A stretch of 46,129 nt of DNA from Methylobacterium crusticola (GTDB lineage Bacteria; Pseudomonadota; Alphaproteobacteria; Rhizobiales; Beijerinckiaceae): positions 1,832 through 47,960 of the forward strand of contig NZ_KZ984611.1 of assembly GCF_003574465.1 (NCBI RefSeq). The letters run 5' to 3'. Below are positions 33,571-42,401 of the stretch, piece after piece. The notes beneath the pieces are model-generated. The model was not told the DNA's origin, made no database searches, and saw nothing but the letters and a program-made list of their open reading frames with translations. The position numbers were made by a program, and so were the translations under genes. Position 1 is the first letter of the stretch, and each line of letters opens with the position of its first letter.

Positions 33571-34511
33571 GCCCGCCGCAGCTTCGGGTTGACGAGCGCC
33601 GAGAGCAGGTCGGCGCCGAGGTTGAGGAGGATGTAGGTCGCGGCGGTGCAGATCACGACGCCCTGCACGGTCGCGAAGTCGCGGTTGAACACGGCGTCCA
33701 CCATCAGCTTGCCGAAGCCCGGCACGGAGAAGACCTGCTCCGTCAGCACGGCGCCGGACAGGAGCTGGCCGAACTCGAGGGCCGCCAGGGTGATGATCGG
33801 GATCGCGGCGTTGGGCAGGGCGTGGCGCAGGACCACCCGGGCGGCCGGCACGCCCTTGGCCCGCGCGGTGCGGACGTAGTCGCTCCCGAGCACGCCGAGC
33901 ATCGCCGCCCGGGTGTGGCGCATCATCACGGCCGCGATGGCGTTGCCGAGCACGAAGGCCGGCATCGCCATCCCCCTCAGGTTGTCGGCCAGGCTCTCGC
34001 CCGGCGGCACGTAGCCGGAGGCCGGCAGCCAGCCGAGCTGGACCGAGAACAGCAGGATCATCAGGATGCCGAGCCAGAAGTTCGGCACCGACAGGCCCCA
34101 GAGCGCGATCCCGTTGGCGAGCCCGTCGATCCAGGTGCCGGGCCGCACCGCCGAGACGATGCCCATCGGGACCCCGATCGCGAGGGCCACCAGCATCGCC
34201 AAGCAGGCGAGCTCGAGGGTCACCGGCAGCTTCTCGCGCACGAGCTCGATCACCGGCTTCTGGAGCCGGATCGACTCGCCGAGGTCGCCCCGCAGCACCC
34301 CGTCGGCCCAGTAGGCGTAGCGGACCGGGAGCGGCCGGTCGAGGTGGTACTTCGCCCGGATGAAGGCGATCACCTGCGGGTCGCGCTCCTCGCCAGAGAG
34401 CGCGGTCGCGGTGTCGCCCGGCAGGAGCTGCTGGAGCGCGAAGATGATCATCGAGGCGATGACCAGCGTGGGCAGCGCCAGGGCGAGGCGCCGGGCGAGG
34501 AAGCGCAGCAT
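33567..34511 (-). CDS. Peptide ABC importer permease, DppB-like
   Basis: ATG 34511 follows GGAGG with 8-base spacing, and an upstream Arg/Pro shadow extension is discarded. The 314-residue product begins MLRFLARRLALALPTLVIAS, the usual DppB first helix. It has the periplasmic GDLGESIRLQKPV segment and the EAA loop DYVRTARAKGVPAARVVLRHALPN. Six membrane helices are expected. The gene is 213 bases downstream of the binding-protein gene, a spacer that holds tandem repeats. Confidence 0.94.
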   Translation of the reverse strand: MLRFLARRLALALPTLVIASMIIFALQQLLPGDTATALSGEERDPQVIAFIRAKYHLDRPLPVRYAYWADGVLRGDLGESIRLQKPVIELVREKLPVTLELACLAMLVALAIGVPMGIVSAVRPGTWIDGLANGIALWGLSVPNFWLGILMILLFSVQLGWLPASGYVPPGESLADNLRGMAMPAFVLGNAIAAVMMRHTRAAMLGVLGSDYVRTARAKGVPAARVVLRHALPNAAIPIITLAALEFGQLLSGAVLTEQVFSVPGFGKLMVDAVFNRDFATVQGVVICTAATYILLNLGADLLSALVNPKLRRA

Positions 34512-34601
34512 CAGGCCGTCCTCCGATCCAGTCCCCGGGACGCGCCGGCGCCGGACCGGCCCGCGCCTGTCGGGCGTTGCCCCGGACGGCGCCGATGCGG
34601 C

Positions 34602-34660
34602 GGGCACCCGGGCCGGCGCCCTGGGCACCCGGGCCGCTGCCCCGGGCATCCGGGCGCGCG
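34602..34660. repeat. Tandem 21-base repeat, about 2.6 copies
   Basis: Units at 34602-34622 and 34623-34643 share GGGCACCCGGGCCG and differ in the last bases; a partial third copy runs to about 34660. The unit contains the palindrome CCCGGG. The array sits in the spacer between the Dpp-type binding-protein gene and its first permease gene, where differential expression of binding protein and channel is usually set. Confidence 0.7.
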
Positions 34661-34724
34661 GAGCGCCGCGGGGGCCGGAGCGATCGCGGCGGGCATTCCG
34701 GCGGCCCCGCGCCGGTCCGCCCGC

Positions 34725-36227
34725 TCAGTCGAGCCGCAGGCCCGTGAAGCGCACGAGCCCGTCCGGGTACTCGCCGAAGCCGGTGAGCTTCGGGGTGTAG
34801 GCCCAGAGCAGCTTGCGGTGGGTGAGGTAGACGAGCGGCTTGTCGGTGAGCACCCGGTCGGCGAGGCGCTTCCAGGCCGCCTTGCGCTGGCCCGCGTCGG
34901 TGGTCAGGCGCTCGGCGTTCATCGCCGAATCGGCCTCGGCGTCGCAGTAGCGCGCGTAGTTCAGCGGCATCTTGCAAGCGAGGAAGCTGTAGGTGTTGCC
35001 GTCCGGGTCGGGCCGGCCGCTCCAGTTGTAGAGGTAGGCCTCGAAGCTGCCCTTGTCGGCGAGGTCGAGGGAGGTGGTGAAGTCGGTGGCCTGGATGCGG
35101 ATGTCGAAGCCCGCCTCCTTGGTCATGGCCTGGATCACCTGGCCCACCTGCGGGGCGTCGCTGTTGGCGTAGACCATCAGGGTGATGGCCGGCTTCTCGA
35201 TCCCGGCCTCCTTGAGGAGCGCCTTCGCCTTGGCGACGTCGCGCTTGGGGATCGGGTGCTCGGCGACGTAGTTCGGGTTCCGGGGCGAGACCCACTGGTT
35301 CCCGGCCAGGAACTCGCCGTTGTAGACGACCTGCGTGATGGCGTTGCGGTCGATGGCGGCGTCGAAGGCGGCCCGCACCCGCGGGTCGGCGACGGCCGAG
35401 CCCTCCCGGGCCGTGTTGAACACCACGCCCTGGAAGCCGAGCTCGTAGGCCGAGCCGACCTTGAGCTTGGCGTCCCGCGTGACCTGGGGCAGGTCGGTGG
35501 GCGCGAGGCGCTCGATCAGGTCGAGCTGCCCGGCCCGCAGGTTGGTGAGCCGCACCGTCGCGTCGGGAATCGGCCGGAACTCGATGCGCCTGATCTGGAC
35601 CGCGTCCCTGTTCCAGTAATCGTCGAAGCGCTCGACCACGATGCGGTCCTGGGGCACCCGCTCGACGAACCGGTAGGGCCCGGCGCAGACCGGCGCGGTG
35701 GCGAACCTGTCGCCGAGCCTCTCCGCGGCCTTGGGCGACACCATCATGCCGGCGCGATCGGTGAACTGCGCGAGCAGGGGGGCGAACGGCGTCTTCAGGT
35801 TGATCCGGATGGTCAGGTCGTCCACGGCCTCGACGCCGTCGACGGGCGAGATCTCGCCCCGGCGCTGCGAGCCCGGCATCTTCAGGTGCCGCTCGATCGA
35901 GTACTTGGCCGCCGCGGCGTTCAGGAGCTCGCCGTCGTGGAAGCGCACGCCCGGCCGCAGCCGCATGGTGAGCGCCTTGCCGTCCTCCGAGAGCGTCCAG
36001 GACGTGGCGAGCTGCGGCACGGGCTTCAGGTCGGGCCCGATCTCCACGAGCTTGTCGCAGAGCGCCGCGAACACCATGCGGCCCGTGAAGGTGCGCGACA
36101 GGGTGGGGTCGAGGGCGTCCGGATCCTCCATCAGGCCGAAGCGCAGGGTCTGGGCCGCGGCCGGGATCGACGCCAGGGGTGAGGACAGGACGAGGCCCGC
36201 GAGCAGGCAGGCGAACAGACGCGGCAT
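34725..36227 (-). CDS. Peptide-binding protein, DppA/OppA family (SBP_bac_5)
   Basis: ATG 36227 follows AAGGAAG; the product is 500 residues with a signal peptide (LFACLLAGLVLSSPLASIPAAAQT). The SBP_bac_5 signature appears as SWTLSEDGKALTMRLRPGVRFHDGELL, then SIERHLKMPGSQRRGEI and the late GNTYSFLACKMPLNYARYCD. It binds a peptide or peptide-like compound in the periplasm and delivers it to the following permeases. The ligand cannot be read; the gamma-glutamyltransferase at the operon end suggests glutathione or gamma-glutamyl peptides. Confidence 0.92.
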   Translation of the reverse strand: MPRLFACLLAGLVLSSPLASIPAAAQTLRFGLMEDPDALDPTLSRTFTGRMVFAALCDKLVEIGPDLKPVPQLATSWTLSEDGKALTMRLRPGVRFHDGELLNAAAAKYSIERHLKMPGSQRRGEISPVDGVEAVDDLTIRINLKTPFAPLLAQFTDRAGMMVSPKAAERLGDRFATAPVCAGPYRFVERVPQDRIVVERFDDYWNRDAVQIRRIEFRPIPDATVRLTNLRAGQLDLIERLAPTDLPQVTRDAKLKVGSAYELGFQGVVFNTAREGSAVADPRVRAAFDAAIDRNAITQVVYNGEFLAGNQWVSPRNPNYVAEHPIPKRDVAKAKALLKEAGIEKPAITLMVYANSDAPQVGQVIQAMTKEAGFDIRIQATDFTTSLDLADKGSFEAYLYNWSGRPDPDGNTYSFLACKMPLNYARYCDAEADSAMNAERLTTDAGQRKAAWKRLADRVLTDKPLVYLTHRKLLWAYTPKLTGFGEYPDGLVRFTGLRLD

Positions 36228-36392
36228 CGCGCTTCCTTGAGTGCGGGGCGCCCGGAGACCCGCGGGCCCGGGCCACCGGGGTGGTCCACGCGGGGTGGAA
36301 CGCGCACGAGAGCACGCAGTATCCATGCCAGGGCCCCGATCCGGGCCGGAGAGCGCGGCGCCGCGCCCCCCGGCAGACCCGGCGCGTTGGCC

Positions 36393-37493
36393 TCACACCG
36401 CCCGCGTCTCGAAATCGATCCGCGGGTCGATCCAGCTGTAGGTCAGGTCGGAGAGAAGGTTCACCACGAGCCCGAGCAGCGAGAAGATGTAGAGGTTGGC
36501 GAACACCACCGGGTAGTCGCGGTTGACGATCGACTCGAAGGACAGGAGGCCGAGGCCGTCGAGGGAGAAGATGGTCTCGATGAGGAGCGAGCCGGCGAAG
36601 AACGCCGAGATGAAGGCGCCGGGGAAGCCCGCCACCACGATCAGCATGGCGTTGCGGAAGACGTGGCCGTAGAGCACCTGGCGCTCGGACAGGCCCTTCA
36701 TGCGGGCGGTGATCACGTACTGCTTGCGGATCTCGTCCAGGAACGAGTTCTTGGTGAGCAGCGTCGCGGTCGCGAAGGCGCCGATCGCCATGGCGGTGAT
36801 CGGCAGCGTGATGTGCCAGACGTAGTCCGTGACCTTGTGGATCGGCGAGAACTGCGCCCAGCCCTCGCTCGTCAGGCCGCGCAGGGGGAAGATCTGGAAG
36901 AACGAGCCCCCGGAGAGGAGCACGATCAGCAGGATCGCGAACAGGAAGCCCGGGATCGCGTAGCCGACGATGACCACGCCGGAGGTCCAGATGTCGAAGG
37001 GCGAGCCGTCCCGCACCGCCTTGCGGATGCCGAGGGGGATCGAGATCGCGTAGGAGATCAGCGTCATCCAGAGGCCGAGCGTGACCGAGACCGGCAGCTT
37101 CTCGCGGATGAGCTGGATCACCGAGACGTCGCGGAAGTAGCTCTTGCCGAAATCGAAGCGGGCGTAGTCCCACAGCATCTTGGCGAAGCGCTCGGGCGCC
37201 GGCTTGTCGAAGCCGTACTGCTCCTCGAGGCGCCGGATGAAGGCGGGGTCGAGCCCCTGCGCGCCGCGGTAGCGGGAGCTCGACTCGCCGCCGGACGGCG
37301 CCGCCGCCCGCCCGCCGAGGTCTCCGCCCCCGCCCGTCACCCGCGACATCGCGGTGTTCTGGCCCTGGAGCTGGGCGAGCACCCGCTCCACCGGCCCGCC
37401 GGGGGCGAACTGCACGATCACGAACGAGACCAGCATGATGCCGAGGATCGTCGGGATCATCAGGAGCAGGCGGCGCAGGATGTAGGCGGCCAT
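36393..37493 (-). CDS. yejB: ABC permease YejB-like
   Basis: ATG 37493 follows GGAG with 6-base spacing, 3 bases after the preceding stop. The 366-residue product matches YejB in length and in features: MAAYILRRLLLMIPTILGIM, FAPGGPVERVLAQLQG, a long cytosolic/periplasmic insert with EQYGFDKPAPERF, FGKSYFRDVSVIQLI, and the EAA-type loop YVITARMKGLSERQVLYGHVFRN. In complete yejABEF operons a second permease (YejE) and a double ATPase (YejF) follow; here neither does. The next genes, after 165 bases, are the Dpp-type set. Confidence 0.92.
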   Translation of the reverse strand: MAAYILRRLLLMIPTILGIMLVSFVIVQFAPGGPVERVLAQLQGQNTAMSRVTGGGGDLGGRAAAPSGGESSSRYRGAQGLDPAFIRRLEEQYGFDKPAPERFAKMLWDYARFDFGKSYFRDVSVIQLIREKLPVSVTLGLWMTLISYAISIPLGIRKAVRDGSPFDIWTSGVVIVGYAIPGFLFAILLIVLLSGGSFFQIFPLRGLTSEGWAQFSPIHKVTDYVWHITLPITAMAIGAFATATLLTKNSFLDEIRKQYVITARMKGLSERQVLYGHVFRNAMLIVVAGFPGAFISAFFAGSLLIETIFSLDGLGLLSFESIVNRDYPVVFANLYIFSLLGLVVNLLSDLTYSWIDPRIDFETRAV

Positions 37494-37495
37494 GC

Positions 37496-39358
37496 TCAGC
37501 TCCGTCCGATCCGCCGCGCCTTCCCGGCATCGTGCCACCAGATCGCGGGCGCGCCGAGCCCGTAGCGCGGCAGCGCGGGCGGGCGGCCGTACACGTCCCA
37601 GACCGCCAGGCGGTGGGAGGCGCCGTACCACATCGGCACCCAGTAGCGGCCGGCGCGCAGCACCCGGTCGAGGGCCCGGCAGGCGGTGGTGAGCTCGGCC
37701 CGCGTGCCCGCGTCGGCGATGCGGTCGAGCATCGCGTCGGCGGCCGGGTCGCCGATGCCGGCGAGGTTCTGGGAGCCCGGCGTCCCGGCGCTGCGGCCGC
37801 CGTAGACCTCCCGCAGGGAGGCGCCGGGCGTCACCGAGCCGCCGAAGCGGGAGGACACCACGTCGAAGTCGAAATCCTTGAGCCGGGATTGGTACTGGGC
37901 GGCGTCGACGAGGCGCGAGCTCGCCCGGATGCCGAGCAGGCCGAGGTTCTTGATGAAGGGCTGCACCAGCGGCTGGAAGACCGGGCTCGAGTCGAGGAAC
38001 TCGAAGGCGAGCGGCTGGCCGTCCGGCAGCTTCATCTGGCCGCCCTCGCGGGTGCAGCCGGCCTGCCGCAGCAGCGTGTCGGCCCGGCGCAGCAGCGCCC
38101 GGTCCTGGCCCGAGCCGTCCGAGCGCGGCGGCGCCCACGGCTCGCCGAAGACCTCGTCCGGCACCCGCCCCCGCCAGGGCTCGAGCAGGGCCGCCTCCTC
38201 GGGCGAGGGCAGGCCCTGCGCCTTCAGGTCCGAGTTCTCGAAGAACGAGGCCGTGCGCGCGTAGGCGCCGTACATCAGGTTCTGGTTGCTCCACTCGAAG
38301 TCGAAGGCGAGCCCGATCGCCTCGCGGATGCGGGGATCGCGGAACACGGGCCGGCGCGTGTTGAACCACCAGCCCTGGGTGCCCGAGGGCGTGGCGTCCG
38401 GCACGGTCTCGCGCTTGACGCGGCCCTCCTGCGCCGCCGGGAAGTCGTACCCGGTGGCCCAGACCCGGGCGGTGAACTCCTCCCGCCAGGTGAAGGTGCC
38501 GGCCTTGAAGGCCTCGAACGCGACGTCGCGGTCGCGAAAATACTCGTACCGGATCTCGTCGAAGTTGTTCTGGCCGACGTTCACCGGAAGCTCGGCGCCC
38601 CAGTAGTCGCGCACGCGCTCGAAGGCGATGAAGCGGCCGACCTCGAAGCGCGCGACCTGGTAGGGGCCGGACCCGAGGGGCGCCTCGAGGGTCGAGGCCT
38701 CGAAGTCGCGGCCGGCGTAGTAGGCCGCCGAGAAGATCGGCAGCTCGGCGACGATCAGCGGCAGGTCGCGGCTGCGGCCCGGCGCGAACGTGACCACGAC
38801 CGTGCCCTCGCCGTCGGCGCGCGCCCCCGCCACGTCGCGCAGCACCTGGGCGATGCGCGGGTGCCCCTTGTGCTTGAGGGTCTCGATCGAGAAGGCGACG
38901 TCCCGGGCGGTCAGGCGCGCGCCGTCGTGGAAGCGGGCCTGGGGGCGCAGGGCGAAGCGGTAGGTGAGGCCGTCCTCGCTCGCCGCGACGGAGCGGGCGA
39001 CGAGGCCGTAGAGGCTGTCGGGCTCGTCGAGCGCCCGGACCATCAGGCTGTCGAAGGTCAGGTCCATGCCGGCGGCGCCGTCGCCCCTCAGCACGTAGAT
39101 GTTGAGGGTGTTGAAGGTCTCGAAGGCCTGGTTGCCGGCCGTCGAGGTGATCTGCGTCGAGAAGGTGCCGCCCCGGGGCGCCAGCGGCTCGACGTAGTCG
39201 AAGCGGGGGAATCCCGCCGGGTACTTGAGGTCGCCGAAGCTCGAGAGGCCGTGGCGCTCCGCCTCCGCGGCCCGGGCCGGCCGGCTGCCGGCCGGGACGG
39301 CAGCCCCGGCCAGGAGGGCGGCCCCGCCGCCGGCGAGCAGGCCCCGGCGGTCGATCAT
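37496..39358 (-). CDS. YejA-type binding protein, second copy (Tat signal)
   Basis: ATG 39358 overlaps the stop of the first copy (ATGA). The 620-residue product starts MIDRRGLLAGGGAALLAGAAV, with a twin-arginine-like RR, suggesting export in folded form. The SBP_bac_5 domain contains LSSFGDLKYPAGFPRFDYVEPLAPRGG, the YejA-branch opening, and LTYRFALRPQARFHDGARLTARDV. Relatives bind oligopeptides and, in E. coli, microcin C. It resembles the neighbouring copy along its length but differs in many residues, so the duplication is old. Confidence 0.92.
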   Translation of the reverse strand: MIDRRGLLAGGGAALLAGAAVPAGSRPARAAEAERHGLSSFGDLKYPAGFPRFDYVEPLAPRGGTFSTQITSTAGNQAFETFNTLNIYVLRGDGAAGMDLTFDSLMVRALDEPDSLYGLVARSVAASEDGLTYRFALRPQARFHDGARLTARDVAFSIETLKHKGHPRIAQVLRDVAGARADGEGTVVVTFAPGRSRDLPLIVAELPIFSAAYYAGRDFEASTLEAPLGSGPYQVARFEVGRFIAFERVRDYWGAELPVNVGQNNFDEIRYEYFRDRDVAFEAFKAGTFTWREEFTARVWATGYDFPAAQEGRVKRETVPDATPSGTQGWWFNTRRPVFRDPRIREAIGLAFDFEWSNQNLMYGAYARTASFFENSDLKAQGLPSPEEAALLEPWRGRVPDEVFGEPWAPPRSDGSGQDRALLRRADTLLRQAGCTREGGQMKLPDGQPLAFEFLDSSPVFQPLVQPFIKNLGLLGIRASSRLVDAAQYQSRLKDFDFDVVSSRFGGSVTPGASLREVYGGRSAGTPGSQNLAGIGDPAADAMLDRIADAGTRAELTTACRALDRVLRAGRYWVPMWYGASHRLAVWDVYGRPPALPRYGLGAPAIWWHDAGKARRIGRS

Positions 39359-41208
39359 CGCGCCACCCCGGTCCTGGCCGCGAGCGCGGCGTCGTACCAC
39401 CACGTCGTCGGGAAGCCCGAGCCGCCGTAGCGCGGCAGCGTGGCCGGGTGGGCGAAGCGGTTCCAGCGCAGGGTGCGGGTCACGTCGGAGGCCCATTGCG
39501 GCACGACGTAGTCGTGGGCGAGGAGGACCCGGTCGAGCGCCCGGGTCGCCGCCACGAGCCCGGGCCGGTCGGTGGCGAAGATCACCCGGTCGATCAGCGC
39601 GTCGATCCCCGCGTCCTTGATGCCCGCGATGTTGCGCGAGCCCGGCCGGTCGGCGGCGGCCGAGCCCCAGAAGTCGCGCTGCTCGTTGCCCGGGGAGAGC
39701 GACTCGGCCCAGGAGTTCAGCGCGAGCGCGTCGAAGTCGAAGCTGCGCACCAGGTTCTGGTACTGGGCCGGGTCGACGAGGCGCAGGGAGACCTTGATGC
39801 CGACGCGCTCGAGCTGGGCGCGGTAGGGCAGCACCACCCGCTCGGCGGAGTTGTCGTAGCCGAGGAACTCCACCGTGAGGGGCTGGCCCGTGGCCTTCTC
39901 GACCATCTGGCCGCCGCGGATCTCGTAGCCCGCCTCCTGGAGCAGGCGCACCGCCTCCCGCAGGTTGGCGCGCAGGGCCTCGGCGCTGCCGTTGACGGGG
40001 TTCCGGTAGGGCGTGGTGAACACGCTCGCCGGCACCTTGTCGCGCACGCTCTCCAGGATCTCCCGCTCCGGCCCCTCGGGCAGGCCCGAGGAGGCGAGCT
40101 CGGTGCCGAAGAAGTAGGAATCGACCCGCCGGTAGAGGCCGTAGAACAGGGTGCGGTTCATCTCCTCGAAGTCGAAGGCGAGGTTGAAGGCCCGGCGCAC
40201 CCGCTCGTCGGCGAATTTCGGCCGGCGCAGGTTGAAGGTGAAGGCCTGCATGAGGCCGAGCCCGCGCTGCGGGAACTCCTCCTTGACGATCCGGCCCTCC
40301 CGGACCGCCGGGAAGCCGTCGTAGGCGGTGGCCCAGTTGCGGGCGATGTTCTCCGAGCGCCAGTCGAACTGGTCGGCCTTGAAGGCCTCGATCAGCACCG
40401 TGGCATCGCGAAAATACTCGTCCCGGACGGTGTCGAAGTTGTAGCGCCCCTTGTTCACCGGGATGTCGCGGCCCCAGTAGTCGGGCACCCGCTCGTAGGC
40501 GACGGAGCGGCCGGCCTCGAAGCGGGCGAGGCGGTAGGGGCCGGAGCCGAGCGGGATCTCGAGGGTCGTCTCGGTCGGGTTGCGGGGGCGGCCCTGCGCG
40601 TCGCGGCCCTGCCACCAGTGCCGGGGCAGCACCGGCAGCTGGCCGACGATCTGGGGCAGCTCGCGGTTGCCGGTCTCCGAGAAGGTGAAGCGCACCTCGC
40701 GCGGGCCGGTCGCCTCGGCCTTGCTCACGTTCTGGTAGTAGAAGGCGTATTGCGGGCTGTTCGCCTTCAGCAGCGCGAAGGAGAACACCACGTCGTCCGC
40801 CGTGAGGGGCTCGCCGTCGTGCCAGCGCGCCTGCGGGCGCAGCCGGTAGGTGACGCTGCCGAGGTCGTCGGCGAGCTGCACCCCCTCGGCGAGGAGGCCG
40901 TAGGAGGTGAAGGGCTCGTCGCCCGCCTCCGTCATCAGCGTGTCGTAGATCAGCGGGATCTGGCCCTCGAGGTCGCCCTTCACCCCGGACACCACGAGGT
41001 TGAAGTTGTCGTAGGACCCCTGCGTGCCGATCCGCAGCAGGCCGCCCTTCGGGGCGCCCGGGTCGGCGTAGTCGAAGTGGGTGAAGTCCGCCGGGTATTT
41101 GGGCGTGCCGAGGAGCGAGAGGCCGTGGCGCCAGGCGCCGTCCTGCGCCCAGGCGGGCACGGCGGCGAGGCACAGGAGGGCGAGGGCGGCGGCGTTGCGT
41201 GCGATCAC
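39355..41208 (-). CDS. YejA-type binding protein, first copy
   Basis: GTG 41208 is chosen because GGAGGA lies about 10 bases upstream and a Sec signal peptide begins there (VIARNAAALALLCLAAVPAWAQ). An upstream in-frame extension is Arg/Pro shadow sequence. The product is 617 residues with HGLSLLGTPKYPADFTHFDYADPGAPKGG and VTYRLRPQARWHDGEPLTADDV. It is the first gene of the 12-kb peptide-uptake block and is coupled by ATGA to the second copy. Two binding proteins may widen the peptide range of one channel. Confidence 0.92.
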   Translation of the reverse strand: MIARNAAALALLCLAAVPAWAQDGAWRHGLSLLGTPKYPADFTHFDYADPGAPKGGLLRIGTQGSYDNFNLVVSGVKGDLEGQIPLIYDTLMTEAGDEPFTSYGLLAEGVQLADDLGSVTYRLRPQARWHDGEPLTADDVVFSFALLKANSPQYAFYYQNVSKAEATGPREVRFTFSETGNRELPQIVGQLPVLPRHWWQGRDAQGRPRNPTETTLEIPLGSGPYRLARFEAGRSVAYERVPDYWGRDIPVNKGRYNFDTVRDEYFRDATVLIEAFKADQFDWRSENIARNWATAYDGFPAVREGRIVKEEFPQRGLGLMQAFTFNLRRPKFADERVRRAFNLAFDFEEMNRTLFYGLYRRVDSYFFGTELASSGLPEGPEREILESVRDKVPASVFTTPYRNPVNGSAEALRANLREAVRLLQEAGYEIRGGQMVEKATGQPLTVEFLGYDNSAERVVLPYRAQLERVGIKVSLRLVDPAQYQNLVRSFDFDALALNSWAESLSPGNEQRDFWGSAAADRPGSRNIAGIKDAGIDALIDRVIFATDRPGLVAATRALDRVLLAHDYVVPQWASDVTRTLRWNRFAHPATLPRYGGSGFPTTWWYDAALAARTGVAR

Positions 41209-41498
41209 GCGGGGGGTGTCCTCCGGAAGGGCCGGCGCGGGCCGGGCGTGGGCGCGTCGCTCCCGTTGTAGGTCGCAAGCCGCCGCAGCGCCAACCGGGG
41301 CGCGTCCGCGCAGGGCGCAAGGCCCCCCGCGCGCGACCGGCGCCCGCGGTCGGATGCCCCCGAACGGGAGAGGCCGGCGCGCCGAACGCTCCGGGTCCGC
41401 ACTTCGATTCTTCTCGCGCCGCGATCCCTGCCGCACGGCGATCGCCGCCGCGCCGCGGGTCGAGCGGTGGACCGTCCGGGGCCGGCCCCTCGGGGCGC
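41209..41498. other. Intergenic spacer upstream of the peptide-uptake block
   Basis: About 290 GC-rich bases between the cycM end and the first YejA gene, both minus strand. The promoter of the uptake block should lie here. No convincing -35/-10 pair was found. Reading frames crossing it are Arg/Pro/Ala shadow sequence. Confidence 0.4.
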
Positions 41499-41538
41499 GG
41501 TCCTCAGGACCCGGGTCTCGGGACCTGGGCCCCGGGCC
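41499..41538. repeat. Three consecutive palindromes directly after the cycM stop
   Basis: GGTCCTCAGGACC (41499-41511), GGTCTCGGGACC (41514-41525) and GGGCCCCGGGCC (41527-41538) are three short palindromes in a row, with matching changes in both arms of the first. On the minus strand they begin at the base after the cycM stop codon. Together they can act as terminator or mRNA 3-prime protection. Confidence 0.6.
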
Positions 41539-42081
41539 TCAGGGCTTGGGGAAGTCGACCGGCTTGTCCGAGAGGCCCTTGAGGTAGGCCAGGATGTCGG
41601 CCCGCTCCTGGCCGGAGGGCACGCCCGCGAAGGCCATGATGGTGCCCGCCACGAAGGCCTTGGGGCCGTGGATGAAGTGGTCGAGGTCCTCGTAGCTCCA
41701 CTCGCCGCCCTTCGCCTTCATGGCGGCGGAGTAGTTGAAGCCCTCGTGGCTGCCCTTCGCCCGCCCGACGACGCCCCAGAGGTCCGGGCCGACCTTGTTC
41801 GGGCCGCCCTTCTCGAAGCTGTGGCAGGCCTGGCACTTCTTGGCCGCCGACTGGCCCTTGGCGGCGTCGGCGCTGGCGAGCCGCACCGGCAGGGGCTCGT
41901 CCTTGGCGGCCTCGGGCGCGCCGCCGCCCGCGGCCGCCTCCTGGGCGGCCGGCAGCGCGTAGCCGCGGTCACCCGCCGGCTTCGGCTTGTAGATCAGCTC
42001 GGCCAGGAACCCCGTGCCCATCGCGAACAGCAATGCGCCGAGCACCGCGCCGGCGACCTTGTTAAGCTCGAAGGAATCCAT
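41539..42081 (-). CDS. cycM: Membrane-anchored cytochrome c (CycM type)
   Basis: GGAG stands 9 bases before ATG 42081; the product is 180 residues. An uncleaved N-terminal helix (VAGAVLGALLFAMGTGFLAELI, about 9-30) anchors it to the membrane. An Ala/Gly/Pro-rich linker leads to a class I cytochrome c domain with the haem site CQACH (Cys83, Cys86, His87) and the sixth ligand Met149 in TIMAFAG. In Bradyrhizobium CycM carries electrons from the bc1 complex to the aa3 oxidase. It is divergent from kdsB-pheA, a gene order conserved in Hyphomicrobiales. Confidence 0.94.
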   Translation of the reverse strand: MDSFELNKVAGAVLGALLFAMGTGFLAELIYKPKPAGDRGYALPAAQEAAAGGGAPEAAKDEPLPVRLASADAAKGQSAAKKCQACHSFEKGGPNKVGPDLWGVVGRAKGSHEGFNYSAAMKAKGGEWSYEDLDHFIHGPKAFVAGTIMAFAGVPSGQERADILAYLKGLSDKPVDFPKP

Positions 42082-42401
42082 ACTCGGCAGCTCCGGTGCT
42101 CCGATGAGCAGGGCCTCTGGGGCGGGTGGCGACAGGACGCGGCGCGTCGGGGACGCCGCGCCGCTCAGGAACGTCGGGGGGTGCTTAGCCGTTCTGCAAC
42201 GCCGTTGACAATGGCTCTAAACGCTGTCCGTTGGTCGCAGCACGCCGACCGGGAACGGCCCGGGGTCCCCGCGTCTCCCCCGCGGGCCGCGGCCCGGCGC
42301 GCCACGACGGAGGCCGAGACGGCCGCCACGACGGCCGCGCCATGACAAGCGCCACGGCCGCTGGTAAGAGCCCCGGCTTCGCCGGCCCCCAACGATCCGC
42401 C
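42082..42401. promoter_or_regulatory. Divergent promoter region of cycM and kdsB
   Basis: This 320-base spacer contains a less GC-rich part at 42180-42240. TTGACA (42205-42210) is a perfect -35 hexamer for the plus strand but lacks a good -10 at the right distance. On the minus strand the same bases read TTGTCA, with CTAAGC 17 bases on, a possible weak cycM promoter. The kdsB coding frame extends upstream through ATG 42342 without a ribosome site, and part of this spacer could be coding if that start is used. Confidence 0.35.

Noticed and set aside
32662..37530. A single minus-strand frame of 1622 codons
   Set aside because: Only its last 302 codons are a real gene (DppC-like). The rest is an out-of-frame reading across the DppB, binding-protein and YejB genes.
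42205..42233. Strong sigma-70 promoter for kdsB at the perfect TTGACA
   Set aside because: No acceptable -10 hexamer lies 16-18 bases downstream, so it is kept only as a possible element of the region.
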